Shown here: piece after piece, positions 1 through 5,857 of the stretch
Position numbering within the stretch: position 1 is the first letter of the stretch
How the letters are laid out: every line of letters starts with the position of its first letter
Assembly: GCA_023131215.1 (NCBI GenBank)
Contig: JAGLZV010000048.1
Coordinates: 1-7,853 of the forward strand
DNA length: 7,853 nt
DNA from: Candidatus Methanophagales archaeon
GTDB lineage: Archaea > Halobacteriota > Syntropharchaeia > Alkanophagales > Methanospirareceae
Direction: 5' to 3'
The notes under the pieces: model-generated
Told to the model about the DNA's origin: nothing
The model's input: only the letters and a program-made list of their open reading frames with translations
Databases searched by the model: none
Position numbers and translations under genes: made by a program

Positions 1-174
1 GTAGCCCTTACAATGAAAGAGGAGCTAAAAGCAGGGTCGAGAATTATTATAGACCCCGTTGCAGCGAAGATAATAGAAAGAAGTGGAATAAAGACCATCG
101 TCATTGATGGAAGCAATCCACGTAATATCTTAGATGCTGTTCATGGGAAGCATCATGGCACGGAAATAACGTAG
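1..174 (+). CDS. pyrH: UMP kinase, archaeal type, C-terminal part (5' end cut by window)
   Basis: Frame 1 is open from the first base to TAG at 172-174, giving the last 57 residues of a protein. The segment matches the C-terminal end of archaeal UMP kinases of the amino-acid-kinase fold: a GSRIIIDPVAAKIIERSGIK stretch (about residues 12-31 of the fragment), then IKTIVIDG, NILDAVHGKHHGTEI and the stop. In this family the DP.AA segment and the final GT.I strand pack around the nucleotide site. The enzyme phosphorylates UMP to UDP with ATP in the cytoplasm, an early step of pyrimidine nucleotide supply. The catalytic N-terminal part lies outside the window, so integrity cannot be judged. The gene converges on the minus-strand recombinase; the gap between them holds an inverted-repeat element. 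Another amino-acid kinase is possible but less likely, because the tail fits UMP kinase closely. Confidence 0.85.
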   Translation, partial: VALTMKEELKAGSRIIIDPVAAKIIERSGIKTIVIDGSNPRNILDAVHGKHHGTEIT

Positions 175-189
175 TGAAGTAGTCGCTGT

Positions 190-333
190 AAAAATTCCAA
201 ATCCCAAGCATCAAATAACAAACAAATTCCAAATCTTAATTTCAAAATTCAAAATAAATCTTTCTTAAAAGCGTTTTTTAAATGTTTTTGCGAAGCAAAA
301 AAGTTTATTTGGTGCTTGGAGCTTGTAATTTTT
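190..333. repeat. Imperfect inverted-repeat element, 29-nt arms, between convergent genes
   Basis: The left arm at 190-218 and the right arm at 305-333 are inverted copies matching at 24 of 29 positions by hand alignment. The left arm contains AAATTCCAAATC (192-203), which recurs directly at 224-235 with a 32-nt period, followed by further CAAAT/CAAAATT-type motifs to about 260. This gives an A-rich left half. The right half contains two small hairpins, described separately. The element fills most of the gap between the pyrH stop (174) and the recombinase stop (356). No convincing target-site duplication flanks it. It could be a dispersed non-autonomous repeat, a bidirectional transcription terminator for the two convergent genes, or a recombination site for the neighbouring recombinase. 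Only the symmetry is seen directly. Confidence 0.65.
265..301. terminator. Two small hairpins, one with a GCGAAGC loop; possible terminator
   Basis: TTAAAA at 265-270 can pair with TTTTAA at 276-281 over a 5-nt loop. Immediately after, TTTTTGC at 285-291 pairs perfectly with GCAAAAA at 295-301 over a GAA loop. The core GCGAAGC is a sequence known to form an unusually stable single-stranded DNA mini-hairpin. Both strands have T runs next to the stems, and the genes on either side converge here, so bidirectional termination is plausible. Termination is inferred only. Confidence 0.35.
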
Positions 334-355
334 ATGGATGATAAAACTTTTTTAC

Positions 356-931
356 TTATTCTTCGTATATCTCACGATATTTTTTCTCCACATCCTCGGT
401 CGTCACATGCGTGTATATCATCGTGGTTTTCAAGTCTGCATGTCCCGCGAGGTATTGGAGTCTGGCAATGTCTATCCCCTTTCTCCAAGAATGCGTGATA
501 AAGAAATGTCGAAGAGAATGGCAGGATACGTTTTTTTCTATACTTGCAAGCTGGGCATACTTTCTCGGCAGCCTCTGAATCTGTCTATACGAGATGTTTC
601 TGAAAACATAACCCTCAGGTTCCATCTTTTCCGTATGTCTCCTCAGCAGCCCGATAGTAGCATCGTCAACAAGGACTTCTCTTCTCACATATTTCTTCTG
701 CTTCAACGAATACACCCACAGCCTTTTATTGTGGAAGTCAATATCCTTTTTCTGTATCCCGTAGACCCACCCTCCGCGCTCACGTTTATAGACACCATAA
801 AGCTCGCCTATGCGAATGCCTGTTCTTGCAAGCAGCCGCAATATTAGATAGTCTCTCTCATTCACAATAGCGGCATCCAAGATTTTGTTCAACTCTTCTT
901 CGGTAATAGGGTCAGGAGCTCTTTTTGGCAT
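356..931 (-). CDS. Tyrosine recombinase/integrase, catalytic domain only
   Basis: This 191-residue protein is the catalytic domain of a tyrosine site-specific recombinase (phage-integrase/Xer family). The active-site set is complete by eye: Arg40 in TGIRIGEL, a lysine in the beta-hairpin around 77-80, His138 and Arg141 in CHSLRH, His164 in AGHADLKTT, and the nucleophile Tyr173 in MIYTH. Such enzymes cut and rejoin DNA through a 3'-phosphotyrosyl link. Family members, including archaeal XerA, usually add about 100 residues of N-terminal core-binding domain; here the ATG at 931 comes only 13 residues before the first catalytic-domain helix. Upstream the frame stays open back to the eL32 stop codon, but has no ATG, GTG or TTG, so the short form is not a mis-chosen start. 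It lies 57 nt after eL32 on the same strand and beside the 190-333 inverted repeat. It may be a remnant of an integrated element, a solo core recombinase, or a functional short enzyme; intact catalytic residues favour function. Confidence 0.85.
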   Translation of the reverse strand: MPKRAPDPITEEELNKILDAAIVNERDYLILRLLARTGIRIGELYGVYKRERGGWVYGIQKKDIDFHNKRLWVYSLKQKKYVRREVLVDDATIGLLRRHTEKMEPEGYVFRNISYRQIQRLPRKYAQLASIEKNVSCHSLRHFFITHSWRKGIDIARLQYLAGHADLKTTMIYTHVTTEDVEKKYREIYEE

Positions 932-988
932 CGCTTTTAAAAACTCTTCTTTAAAAAAGAAACCTTTACTGAAGAAGATTATATTTAT

Positions 989-1360
989 TCATTTAGGATT
1001 AAGCACCTTTATACCAAGCGCTGCCGCTTCCTCTTCTATTTGTTCCCTTTTTCTCCTTCCAACCCCTGATGCTATCCGCGCTGCTACTGCTATTTCCTCT
1101 CTTGCAACCACTGCCTTAGCAAGATCATTCGTGTTGAAAACAAGCACCTCTCGCACTCCCGACGGATGCAATCCCCTCTCTTCTTTCTTTTTCCTATATC
1201 CTGCTTTCACCATCGCACCTTTCGCCGCTATATGCTCCCTCATCTTGTTATCAAGCCCTCGGGGTCTTCTCCAGCTCTTACTTAATTTCTTCTTTTTCCA
1301 CCATCCGTATCTCTCAAATTTTGGTTTTTTCTTCGTCATCTTTATTCTCACGTCCTTCAT
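989..1360 (-). CDS. rpl32e: Large-subunit ribosomal protein eL32
   Basis: This 123-residue basic protein matches ribosomal protein eL32, found in archaea and eukaryotes but not bacteria, where it binds 23S rRNA in the large subunit. Family motifs appear in order: KPKFER (12-17), SWRRPRG (29-35), GYRKKKEERGLHPSG (54-68), EVLVFN (71-76), GVGRRKREQI (99-108) and the terminal LGIKVLN (115-121). The ATG at 1360 is preferred. A TTG at 1366 would add two residues and overlap the serA stop as TTGA. A later ATG at 1339 would leave only seven residues before KPKF. Either of the first two starts places it at the end of serA, so translation is probably coupled to serA. The gene is complete. Its place is odd: in most archaea it sits in the spc ribosomal cluster between uL6 and eL19, and no other ribosomal gene is present here. 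Confidence 0.9.
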   Translation of the reverse strand: MKDVRIKMTKKKPKFERYGWWKKKKLSKSWRRPRGLDNKMREHIAAKGAMVKAGYRKKKEERGLHPSGVREVLVFNTNDLAKAVVAREEIAVAARIASGVGRRKREQIEEEAAALGIKVLNPK

Positions 1361-1362
1361 TC

Positions 1363-3039
1363 TCAAAACTTCACAAGCTTCACATCAAATATATTTTCCA
1401 CCTTTTTTATCTCTTCCATTGTATCCTCACTAACGCTCCCATCCACGTTAAGCACCATAACAGCTTCGCCTCCTACTTTCTCCCTTCCTACCTGCATCCC
1501 TGCTATGTTTATGCTCCCGTCGCCCAAAATCGTACAAACAGGACCTATCACCCTTGGTTTATCAAGAAAGGAGCATATAAGCATATAGCCCGAAGGAGAT
1601 GCATCCACCCTGAACCCATCTATATTCACTATTCTCGGGTCGTCTTTTCCAAAGAGTGTGCCGGAAACGGTTTTTTTCTTCGCCCTCTCTTTTCCTTTTT
1701 CTTTGTCTTTGTCTTCTGTCCATGTGCTCGTTGTAAGGCTAATCAAAGAGGAGAAGTTTTCAACGTCCTCAGTCTTGCTTTCCGTGACCTTTATCCCAAA
1801 CTTCTTCGCTATTGCCTCGGCATTCACATAATTCACACCGTCGGTGAACCAGGATAGAAAGCTCTTCAGCATTGCTACGGTTATCAATCTCGTGTCTTTT
1901 CCTGCTCCGGCTCTCGCCATTCCTATTTCTCCTTCATAAGAAACGTTAAATTGTTCAATTCTACTTGATTTTGGTATGAGCTGAGCACAGAGACGCCCAA
2001 GTTTCTCCGCTAATATCAAATAAGGCTTTATGGCGTCCATCAACTCCTCTTCGACGTATATCATGTTCACGGCATTCCTTACAGGCTGGTTCTTCAACGC
2101 CTCAATTAACTCCCCCGCAATAACCACAGCGGCAGCCCTTTGCGCTTCCTCCGTAGATGCACCTAGATGGGGCGTAACAATTACTTCTTCCAGTTCCAGC
2201 AATTCATTCTCATCGGGTGGCTCGTGCTCGAAGACATCCAGAGCAGCCCCTGCTACTTTACCGCCCTTTATCGCATCCCTCAGCGCACCCTCATCTATTA
2301 TTCCACCACGAGCACAATTTATCACTCGAACACCATCTTTCATCAACTCGAACTCTTTCTTACCTATCATGTGATGTGTATCCTTTGTCAGTGGTGTATG
2401 CAGAGTGATAAAATCAGCAGCAGAAAGAACCTCAGTAAAACTTAAAAGGGTAATTCCAAGTTCTCTCGCCCGCTCCAATGATATAAAAGGGTCGTATGCA
2501 ACGACTCTTATTCCAAGCCCTTTTGCCCTTTTCGCTACTTCACTTCCCACTCTTCCCAGTCCTATTATGCCCAATACCTTGCCGTTTACTTCCACACCCA
2601 TGTGCTTTTTTCTTTCCCATTTGCCCGATTTCAGCGACATATTCGCAGCCGGTATTTTCCTCGCCAAAGTGAGCATCATTGCGATGGTATGCTCTGCTGC
2701 AGATATAGTATTTGCTTCCGGCGCATTTACCACCATTATTCCTTTCTCCGTCGCTGTTTCCACATCTATGTTGTCCACGCCGACACCTGCTCTACCTATC
2801 ACCTTTAGTTTACCCCCGCCCCCTGCTTCTATTATTTCTTTCGTCACTTTCGTGCCACTTCTCACGATCAAGGCATCATAGCTCGCAATATGCTCTTTTA
2901 ATTCTTCCTTGCTCAATTCTAATTCAATATCAACTTCTGCGAACTCACGCAGCTTTTTTATCCCCTCTTTTGAGATATGGTCTGTTACAAGCACCTTTTT
3001 CGGCTTTTCTGTTTCTTCCTTGCTTGCTTTTGCCTTCAT
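1363..3039 (-). CDS. serA: D-3-phosphoglycerate dehydrogenase (serine biosynthesis)
   Basis: It oxidises 3-phosphoglycerate to 3-phosphohydroxypyruvate with NAD+, the first committed step of serine synthesis, in the cytoplasm. From the ATG at 3039 (558 residues) it shows the substrate/NAD domains with GRAGVGVDNID (82-92), the Rossmann motif GLGRVG (160-165) followed by Asp183, and catalytic Arg244 (CARGG), Glu273 (FEHEP) and His291 (TPHLGAS). An ASB-type intervening domain follows from about 318, and a C-terminal ACT domain from about 484 carries INIAGMQVGR. This is the long, type 1 form. A TTG at 3045 would add two residues. The leader is a purine-rich GA tract that could act as the ribosome site. 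Oddities: a charged insert TEDKDKEKGKERAKKK (441-456) makes it about 30 residues longer than usual; the ACT motif reads DKPRVIG where the family normally has DKPGVIG (Arg496 for Gly); and a GGGG run near 73-76. It is coupled to eL32 and divergent from enolase. Confidence 0.95.
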   Translation of the reverse strand: MKAKASKEETEKPKKVLVTDHISKEGIKKLREFAEVDIELELSKEELKEHIASYDALIVRSGTKVTKEIIEAGGGGKLKVIGRAGVGVDNIDVETATEKGIMVVNAPEANTISAAEHTIAMMLTLARKIPAANMSLKSGKWERKKHMGVEVNGKVLGIIGLGRVGSEVAKRAKGLGIRVVAYDPFISLERARELGITLLSFTEVLSAADFITLHTPLTKDTHHMIGKKEFELMKDGVRVINCARGGIIDEGALRDAIKGGKVAGAALDVFEHEPPDENELLELEEVIVTPHLGASTEEAQRAAAVVIAGELIEALKNQPVRNAVNMIYVEEELMDAIKPYLILAEKLGRLCAQLIPKSSRIEQFNVSYEGEIGMARAGAGKDTRLITVAMLKSFLSWFTDGVNYVNAEAIAKKFGIKVTESKTEDVENFSSLISLTTSTWTEDKDKEKGKERAKKKTVSGTLFGKDDPRIVNIDGFRVDASPSGYMLICSFLDKPRVIGPVCTILGDGSINIAGMQVGREKVGGEAVMVLNVDGSVSEDTMEEIKKVENIFDVKLVKF

Positions 3040-3047
3040 CTGCAATT

Positions 3048-3062
3048 TCTCTCTCTCTCTCT
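3048..3062. repeat. TC/GA dinucleotide tract in the serA leader
   Basis: Fifteen bases of perfect TC alternation (seven and a half units) lie on the plus strand, read as GA on the serA strand, ending 8 nt before the serA ATG when the intervening bases are counted. The tract plus the adjoining GGAA forms the only purine-rich ribosome-binding candidate of serA. Simple repeats of this kind can change length by slippage. Confidence 0.6.
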
Positions 3063-3135
3063 TCCTTTTTAAACTTAAAAGAAATATAGCGTTATTAAAA
3101 CTTAATTAAAGATGAAAGTGTAAATAATTAAATTA
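3063..3135. promoter_or_regulatory. Divergent promoter region, serA (-) and enolase (+)
   Basis: This AT-rich spacer must contain the starts of both divergent transcripts. On the plus strand TTAATTAAA at 3102-3110 lies about 26-34 nt before the enolase ATG. Enolase has no close Shine-Dalgarno, so a leaderless or near-leaderless enolase transcript fits. Another plus-strand candidate is TTTTTAAACTTAAAAG at about 3066-3081, which is close to symmetrical. On the minus strand CTATATTTC (complement of 3081-3089) could be the serA TATA box, about 45 nt from its ATG. No operator could be recognised. The box assignments are by eye. Confidence 0.4.
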
Positions 3136-4425
3136 ATGGAAGAAACGATAAAAGAAATAAAAGGTAGAGAGATTTTAGACTCTCGTGGAAATCCGACCAT
3201 AGAAGTGGAAGTGCATACAGAGAACGGATTTGGCAGAGCGAGTGTGCCTTCAGGAGCATCTACTGGAAGTAAAGAGGCATGGGAGAAAAGAGACGGTGAT
3301 AAAAGAAGATATGACGGTAAAGGCGTTCTTAAAGCTGTTGAAGCAGTAAATACCATAATAAAAAACGAGATAAAAGGAATGAACGCTCTCGAACAAAGGG
3401 TGATAGACGAGCGGCTAATAGAATTGGATGGCACGGAAAACAAGTCGAGATTAGGTGCGAATTCTATTCTCGGAACTTCGATGGCGGTTTGTAAAGCGGC
3501 GGCGGATTCGTTAAAAAAACCTCTTTTTAAATATATCTGCGAGGATGTCGCTGGGATGAAACCGCTGTATGAGCTGCCAATGCCGATGATGAACGTGATA
3601 AACGGTGGTAAGCATGCGGGTAACGAACTGAGTATACAAGAGTTTCTTATCTTACCCGCAGGTTTTGACAGGTTCCGCGATAATTTGAGAGCTGGTGTTG
3701 AAACTTATCACGCACTTAAAAAGGTATTGGAGGAGAAATACGGGAAGATAGCCACGAATGTGGGAGATGAAGGCGGGTATGCTCCTCCCATGCGAGAGAC
3801 CGCTCAGCCATTAGATGCGATAACAGAAGCGATAAGCGAAGCTGGTTATTCTGAGGCTGAAATACGGTTGGGCATGGATGCTGCGGCATCGGCTTTCTTC
3901 GGCTCGAAAGAACAAAAATACGTGATAGATGGCATGAAGAAAGACGGCTATGAGCTGATTGACTTCTATCAAGCACTTGTGGAGAAATATCCGATAAAAT
4001 TGATAGAAGACCCTTTTGAAGAGGACTCATTCGAGTTGTTCGCAGAACTCACGGCTAAGATGCCGCAGAAGATAATAGTGGGCGATGACCTGTTTGTGAC
4101 GAATGTCAAGCGACTGAGGGAAGGGATAAAGAGAAAAGCGGCAAATGCCGTTTTGCTGAAATTGAATCAAATAGGAACCATTTCAGAAACTCTGGATACC
4201 GTTAAATTAGCTTCAGAAAACGGATATAAGAAAGTAGTCAGCCATAGGTCTGGCGAAACTGAGGATACGCTTATTGCGGATTTCTCGGTTGCAATAAATG
4301 CAGAGCTAATAAAAACAGGTGCACCCGCAAGAAGCGAAAGAACGTGTAAATACAACCAATTATTGAGGATAGAGGAGGAGACGGGGGAGAAGGCGAGGAG
4401 CAGGAAGATTTTTGATTGCACTTAA
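3136..4425 (+). CDS. eno: Enolase (phosphopyruvate hydratase)
   Basis: It interconverts 2-phosphoglycerate and phosphoenolpyruvate, a cytoplasmic step of glycolysis and gluconeogenesis. The 429 residues are the usual enolase length. The N-terminus reads KGREILDSRGNPTIEVEV, and the mobile loop SGASTG lies at 39-44. His160 is in NGGKHAGN, Glu169 in QEF and Glu212 in GDEGG. The metal ligands are Asp248 (GMDAAAS), Glu291 (EDPF) and Asp317 (VGDDLF). The catalytic base Lys342 lies in the signature LLKLNQIGTISET (340-352), then SHRSGETED (369-377) and Lys393 in KTGAPARSER. All key residues are present, so it should be active. The ATG at 3136 fits the family start; no Shine-Dalgarno lies at normal spacing and a TATA-like box lies about 30 nt upstream, suggesting leaderless translation. 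It is transcribed away from serA. No obvious co-transcribed gene follows. Confidence 0.97.
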   Translation: MEETIKEIKGREILDSRGNPTIEVEVHTENGFGRASVPSGASTGSKEAWEKRDGDKRRYDGKGVLKAVEAVNTIIKNEIKGMNALEQRVIDERLIELDGTENKSRLGANSILGTSMAVCKAAADSLKKPLFKYICEDVAGMKPLYELPMPMMNVINGGKHAGNELSIQEFLILPAGFDRFRDNLRAGVETYHALKKVLEEKYGKIATNVGDEGGYAPPMRETAQPLDAITEAISEAGYSEAEIRLGMDAAASAFFGSKEQKYVIDGMKKDGYELIDFYQALVEKYPIKLIEDPFEEDSFELFAELTAKMPQKIIVGDDLFVTNVKRLREGIKRKAANAVLLKLNQIGTISETLDTVKLASENGYKKVVSHRSGETEDTLIADFSVAINAELIKTGAPARSERTCKYNQLLRIEEETGEKARSRKIFDCT

Positions 4426-4451
4426 GTTTTAAATTTAAAGCTCATATTTTC

Positions 4452-4465
4452 AATATATTTAAATA
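4452..4465 (+). promoter_or_regulatory. TATA-like box after enolase
   Basis: AATATATTTAAATA is a strong-looking archaeal TATA box on the plus strand. A transcript starting 24-28 nt downstream would begin near 4485-4492. No long gene starts there; it could drive a long leader of the gene at 4631, a small RNA, or nothing. An ATG at 4479 opens only a 7-codon frame. Confidence 0.3.
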
Positions 4466-4570
4466 TCGATTGCATTAAATGAAGAAACAAAAGAAAAATT
4501 AAAGGAGGAAGGGTACCTCTGCTATGACCTTGAGGATATGCAAAAAGATACCAACAGGATATTTAATTAA
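4463..4570 (+). pseudogene. Short start-less open stretch, possible gene remnant
   Basis: Between a TAA at 4460-4462 and a TAA at 4568-4570 one frame is open for 35 codons. It reads as a protein-like, charged peptide (NEETKEKLKEEGYLCYDLED, then MQKDTNRIFN). There is no ATG, GTG or TTG near its 5' end; the first ATG is late, in the LEDMQ part. A purine tract AAAGGAGGAAGGG at 4501-4513 looks like a Shine-Dalgarno, but within this frame it encodes KEEG. It is also 10 or more nt from an ATG at 4524 that opens a 16-codon frame ending at 4574. I do not recognise the peptide. It may be the tail of a decayed gene or chance. Confidence 0.25.
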
Positions 4571-4620
4571 ATAAAATAGTAAAATTATAACCTTAAAGGC
4601 GATAAAGAGTAGAAGGAGTG
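4559..4620 (+). promoter_or_regulatory. Promoter and ribosome site of the 392-residue gene
   Basis: A box reading TTTAATTAAATA at 4562-4573 lies far enough upstream to give a transcript start near 4597-4602, with a leader of about 30 nt. GGAGTGA at 4615-4621 is the likely Shine-Dalgarno for the ATG at 4631, with rather long spacing; it would also suit the ATG at 4637 less well. Assigned by eye. Confidence 0.35.
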
Positions 4621-4630
4621 AAAAGAGAGT

Positions 4631-5809
4631 ATGGGGATGTTTGACACCATTTACTTTGATAAAGCATATACGTGCCCAAAATGTCAGAAGAAGATAGATT
4701 CTACACAGACAAAGGCATTTGAGAATTTACTGGAGGTTTTCCATGTGAAGGATTGTATAGGTCATGCAGAAGAAATGAAGATTGTAAAAGAAGAACTGTT
4801 CTGTGACAATTGTTCAGAGTTCATCGGGAAGAATGTGTATATGGTAGTGAGTAGAGGCATACTTCTGGGAATAACAGAGACATTGGAAGAAGCAAAGAAG
4901 CTTTTAAATGACTTGAATCAGGAGAAGCTGATCCTATGGTATCACGACCTTTATCGGAGATATATTGGAGAGCGAAATGAGAAACATTCATACGGCGGGT
5001 TCCTGAAAAACCTCTGGGAATGGTATGGAGAAAGGCTGCATGAAAGACCGGAAACTGATTCTGGCATTGAACGAATCCGTTTTATCCTGAACTCAAGACA
5101 TCTTAAGGGCGCCCTGAACCCTGTGGAGTCAATTGAAAGGTTTATAACTTACAAGCACATGAAAAGGGCATTGGCTGAGCTTTGGGAAGAAGGTCATGAA
5201 ATCCTCGATATTTATTATCCCGAAGATATGAGCCAGAGTGAAGAAAGCTGGTCGGTTGACGTTTATCAGGATGAGCTCAATGAACGTTGTCGCTTGAACT
5301 GGACCTGGACGGTGATAAGCAAGAAGGAGTTAGAAACGGAAGGTGAGAAGGAGGAAGAACTGCCAGAATGGGAAGAAGTAGTTGATGAGCCATTCTCAGA
5401 CGAAGTGGTTTGTAAAGCGATAGAAAAGTGGTTACGGGGAAGGGGCTATGAATTTGGAGTGAGAATGATTTCGCTCGAGCAGGCAAGAGGTTCTGGACTG
5501 GTCAAAGAATTGAGGGAGAGAGAAGTCGAATCAGAGGAGCATGAGGCAGTTTCAATGGAGATGATGGAGAAGGAATTGAAAGAAGAGGAAAGGAAGAGAT
5601 TAGCAGATTTCGTAGATGTGAGAGCAGGTAAGAGAAAGGTTTTCTATTACGAAGGCTTTTATGGCTCCCTCATCGCTGATGTCGAATCTAATAGGTTGGT
5701 GGGCAAGATTGAGGGAATAGACAAAGATATAATTTATGAGGGAAAAACAGTGAGGGAATGTGAGGAGAAATTTAGGGAGGCTGTGGATCGTTACAAAAGA
5801 GAGAATTAG
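4631..5809 (+). CDS. Zinc-ribbon-like protein with C-terminal HicB-like domain, unknown function
   Basis: I do not recognise the whole 392-residue protein. Residues 1-62 start MGMFDTIYF and carry CPKC (15-18), a QTKAF stretch and CDNC (58-61), a likely zinc ribbon; the opening resembles a type seen in many uncharacterised MGMFDTI proteins. The middle (about 75-330) is charged and mostly helical-looking, rich in Trp and Glu, with an acidic linker around 233-256 and a Glu/Arg-rich helix at 292-325. Residues 337-390 resemble the HicB-like antitoxin fold: FYYEGFYGSLIADVE, then VGKIEGI, then IIYEGKTVRECEEKFREAVD. In HicB systems this domain binds the HicA toxin, but no HicA-like small protein is visible and HicB proteins are normally under about 150 residues. 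There is no signal peptide or membrane segment, so it is probably cytoplasmic. The second Met (4637) is an alternative start. The HicB match is by eye and moderately sure. Confidence 0.6.
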   Translation: MGMFDTIYFDKAYTCPKCQKKIDSTQTKAFENLLEVFHVKDCIGHAEEMKIVKEELFCDNCSEFIGKNVYMVVSRGILLGITETLEEAKKLLNDLNQEKLILWYHDLYRRYIGERNEKHSYGGFLKNLWEWYGERLHERPETDSGIERIRFILNSRHLKGALNPVESIERFITYKHMKRALAELWEEGHEILDIYYPEDMSQSEESWSVDVYQDELNERCRLNWTWTVISKKELETEGEKEEELPEWEEVVDEPFSDEVVCKAIEKWLRGRGYEFGVRMISLEQARGSGLVKELREREVESEEHEAVSMEMMEKELKEEERKRLADFVDVRAGKRKVFYYEGFYGSLIADVESNRLVGKIEGIDKDIIYEGKTVRECEEKFREAVDRYKREN

Positions 5810-5857
5810 CTGAGAGAAAACTGTGAAGGGGCGCATAAAAAAGAAGGGGATCATGAG

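Larger units (their letters stand above)
4426..4630. other. Intergenic region after enolase
   Basis: This 205-bp AT-rich gap holds TTTAAATTTAAA just after the enolase stop, the TATA-like box at 4452-4465, the open remnant at 4463-4570, and the likely promoter of the next gene from 4559. No hairpin with a T tract strong enough to call a terminator was found; enolase may end on the T-rich stretch around 4445-4460. Confidence 0.5.

Noticed and set aside
190..333. Integron attC site for the neighbouring recombinase
   Set aside because: I could not find paired core boxes of the GTTRRRY/RYYYAAC kind at the arm ends, and the recombinase shows no integron-integrase extra region, so only general inverted symmetry is claimed.
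338..847. Plus-strand open frame of 169 codons
   Set aside because: It lies opposite the recombinase, whose catalytic motifs are clear; the plus-strand product is low in recognisable structure and is a shadow.
932..988. Read-through fusion of eL32 into the recombinase
   Set aside because: The two genes are in the same frame with 19 open codons between the eL32 TGA and the recombinase ATG. However, the linker is AT-rich and not protein-like, and nothing suggests recoding of the TGA.
885..1857. Plus-strand open frames opposite eL32 and serA (885-1433 and 1321-1857)
   Set aside because: They are Ser/Phe/Leu-rich complements of lysine/glutamate-rich genes, with no family resemblance.
2030..3109. 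Several plus-strand frames opposite serA
   Set aside because: serA is unmistakable on the other strand; these frames have shadow-like composition.
3102..3443. Minus-strand frame over the enolase start
   Set aside because: It is the complement of conserved enolase codons and crosses the promoter region.
4479..4574. Tiny ATG frames of 7 and 16 codons (4479-4502 and 4524-4574)
   Set aside because: They are very short, with ribosome-site spacing poor or absent and no recognisable peptide.
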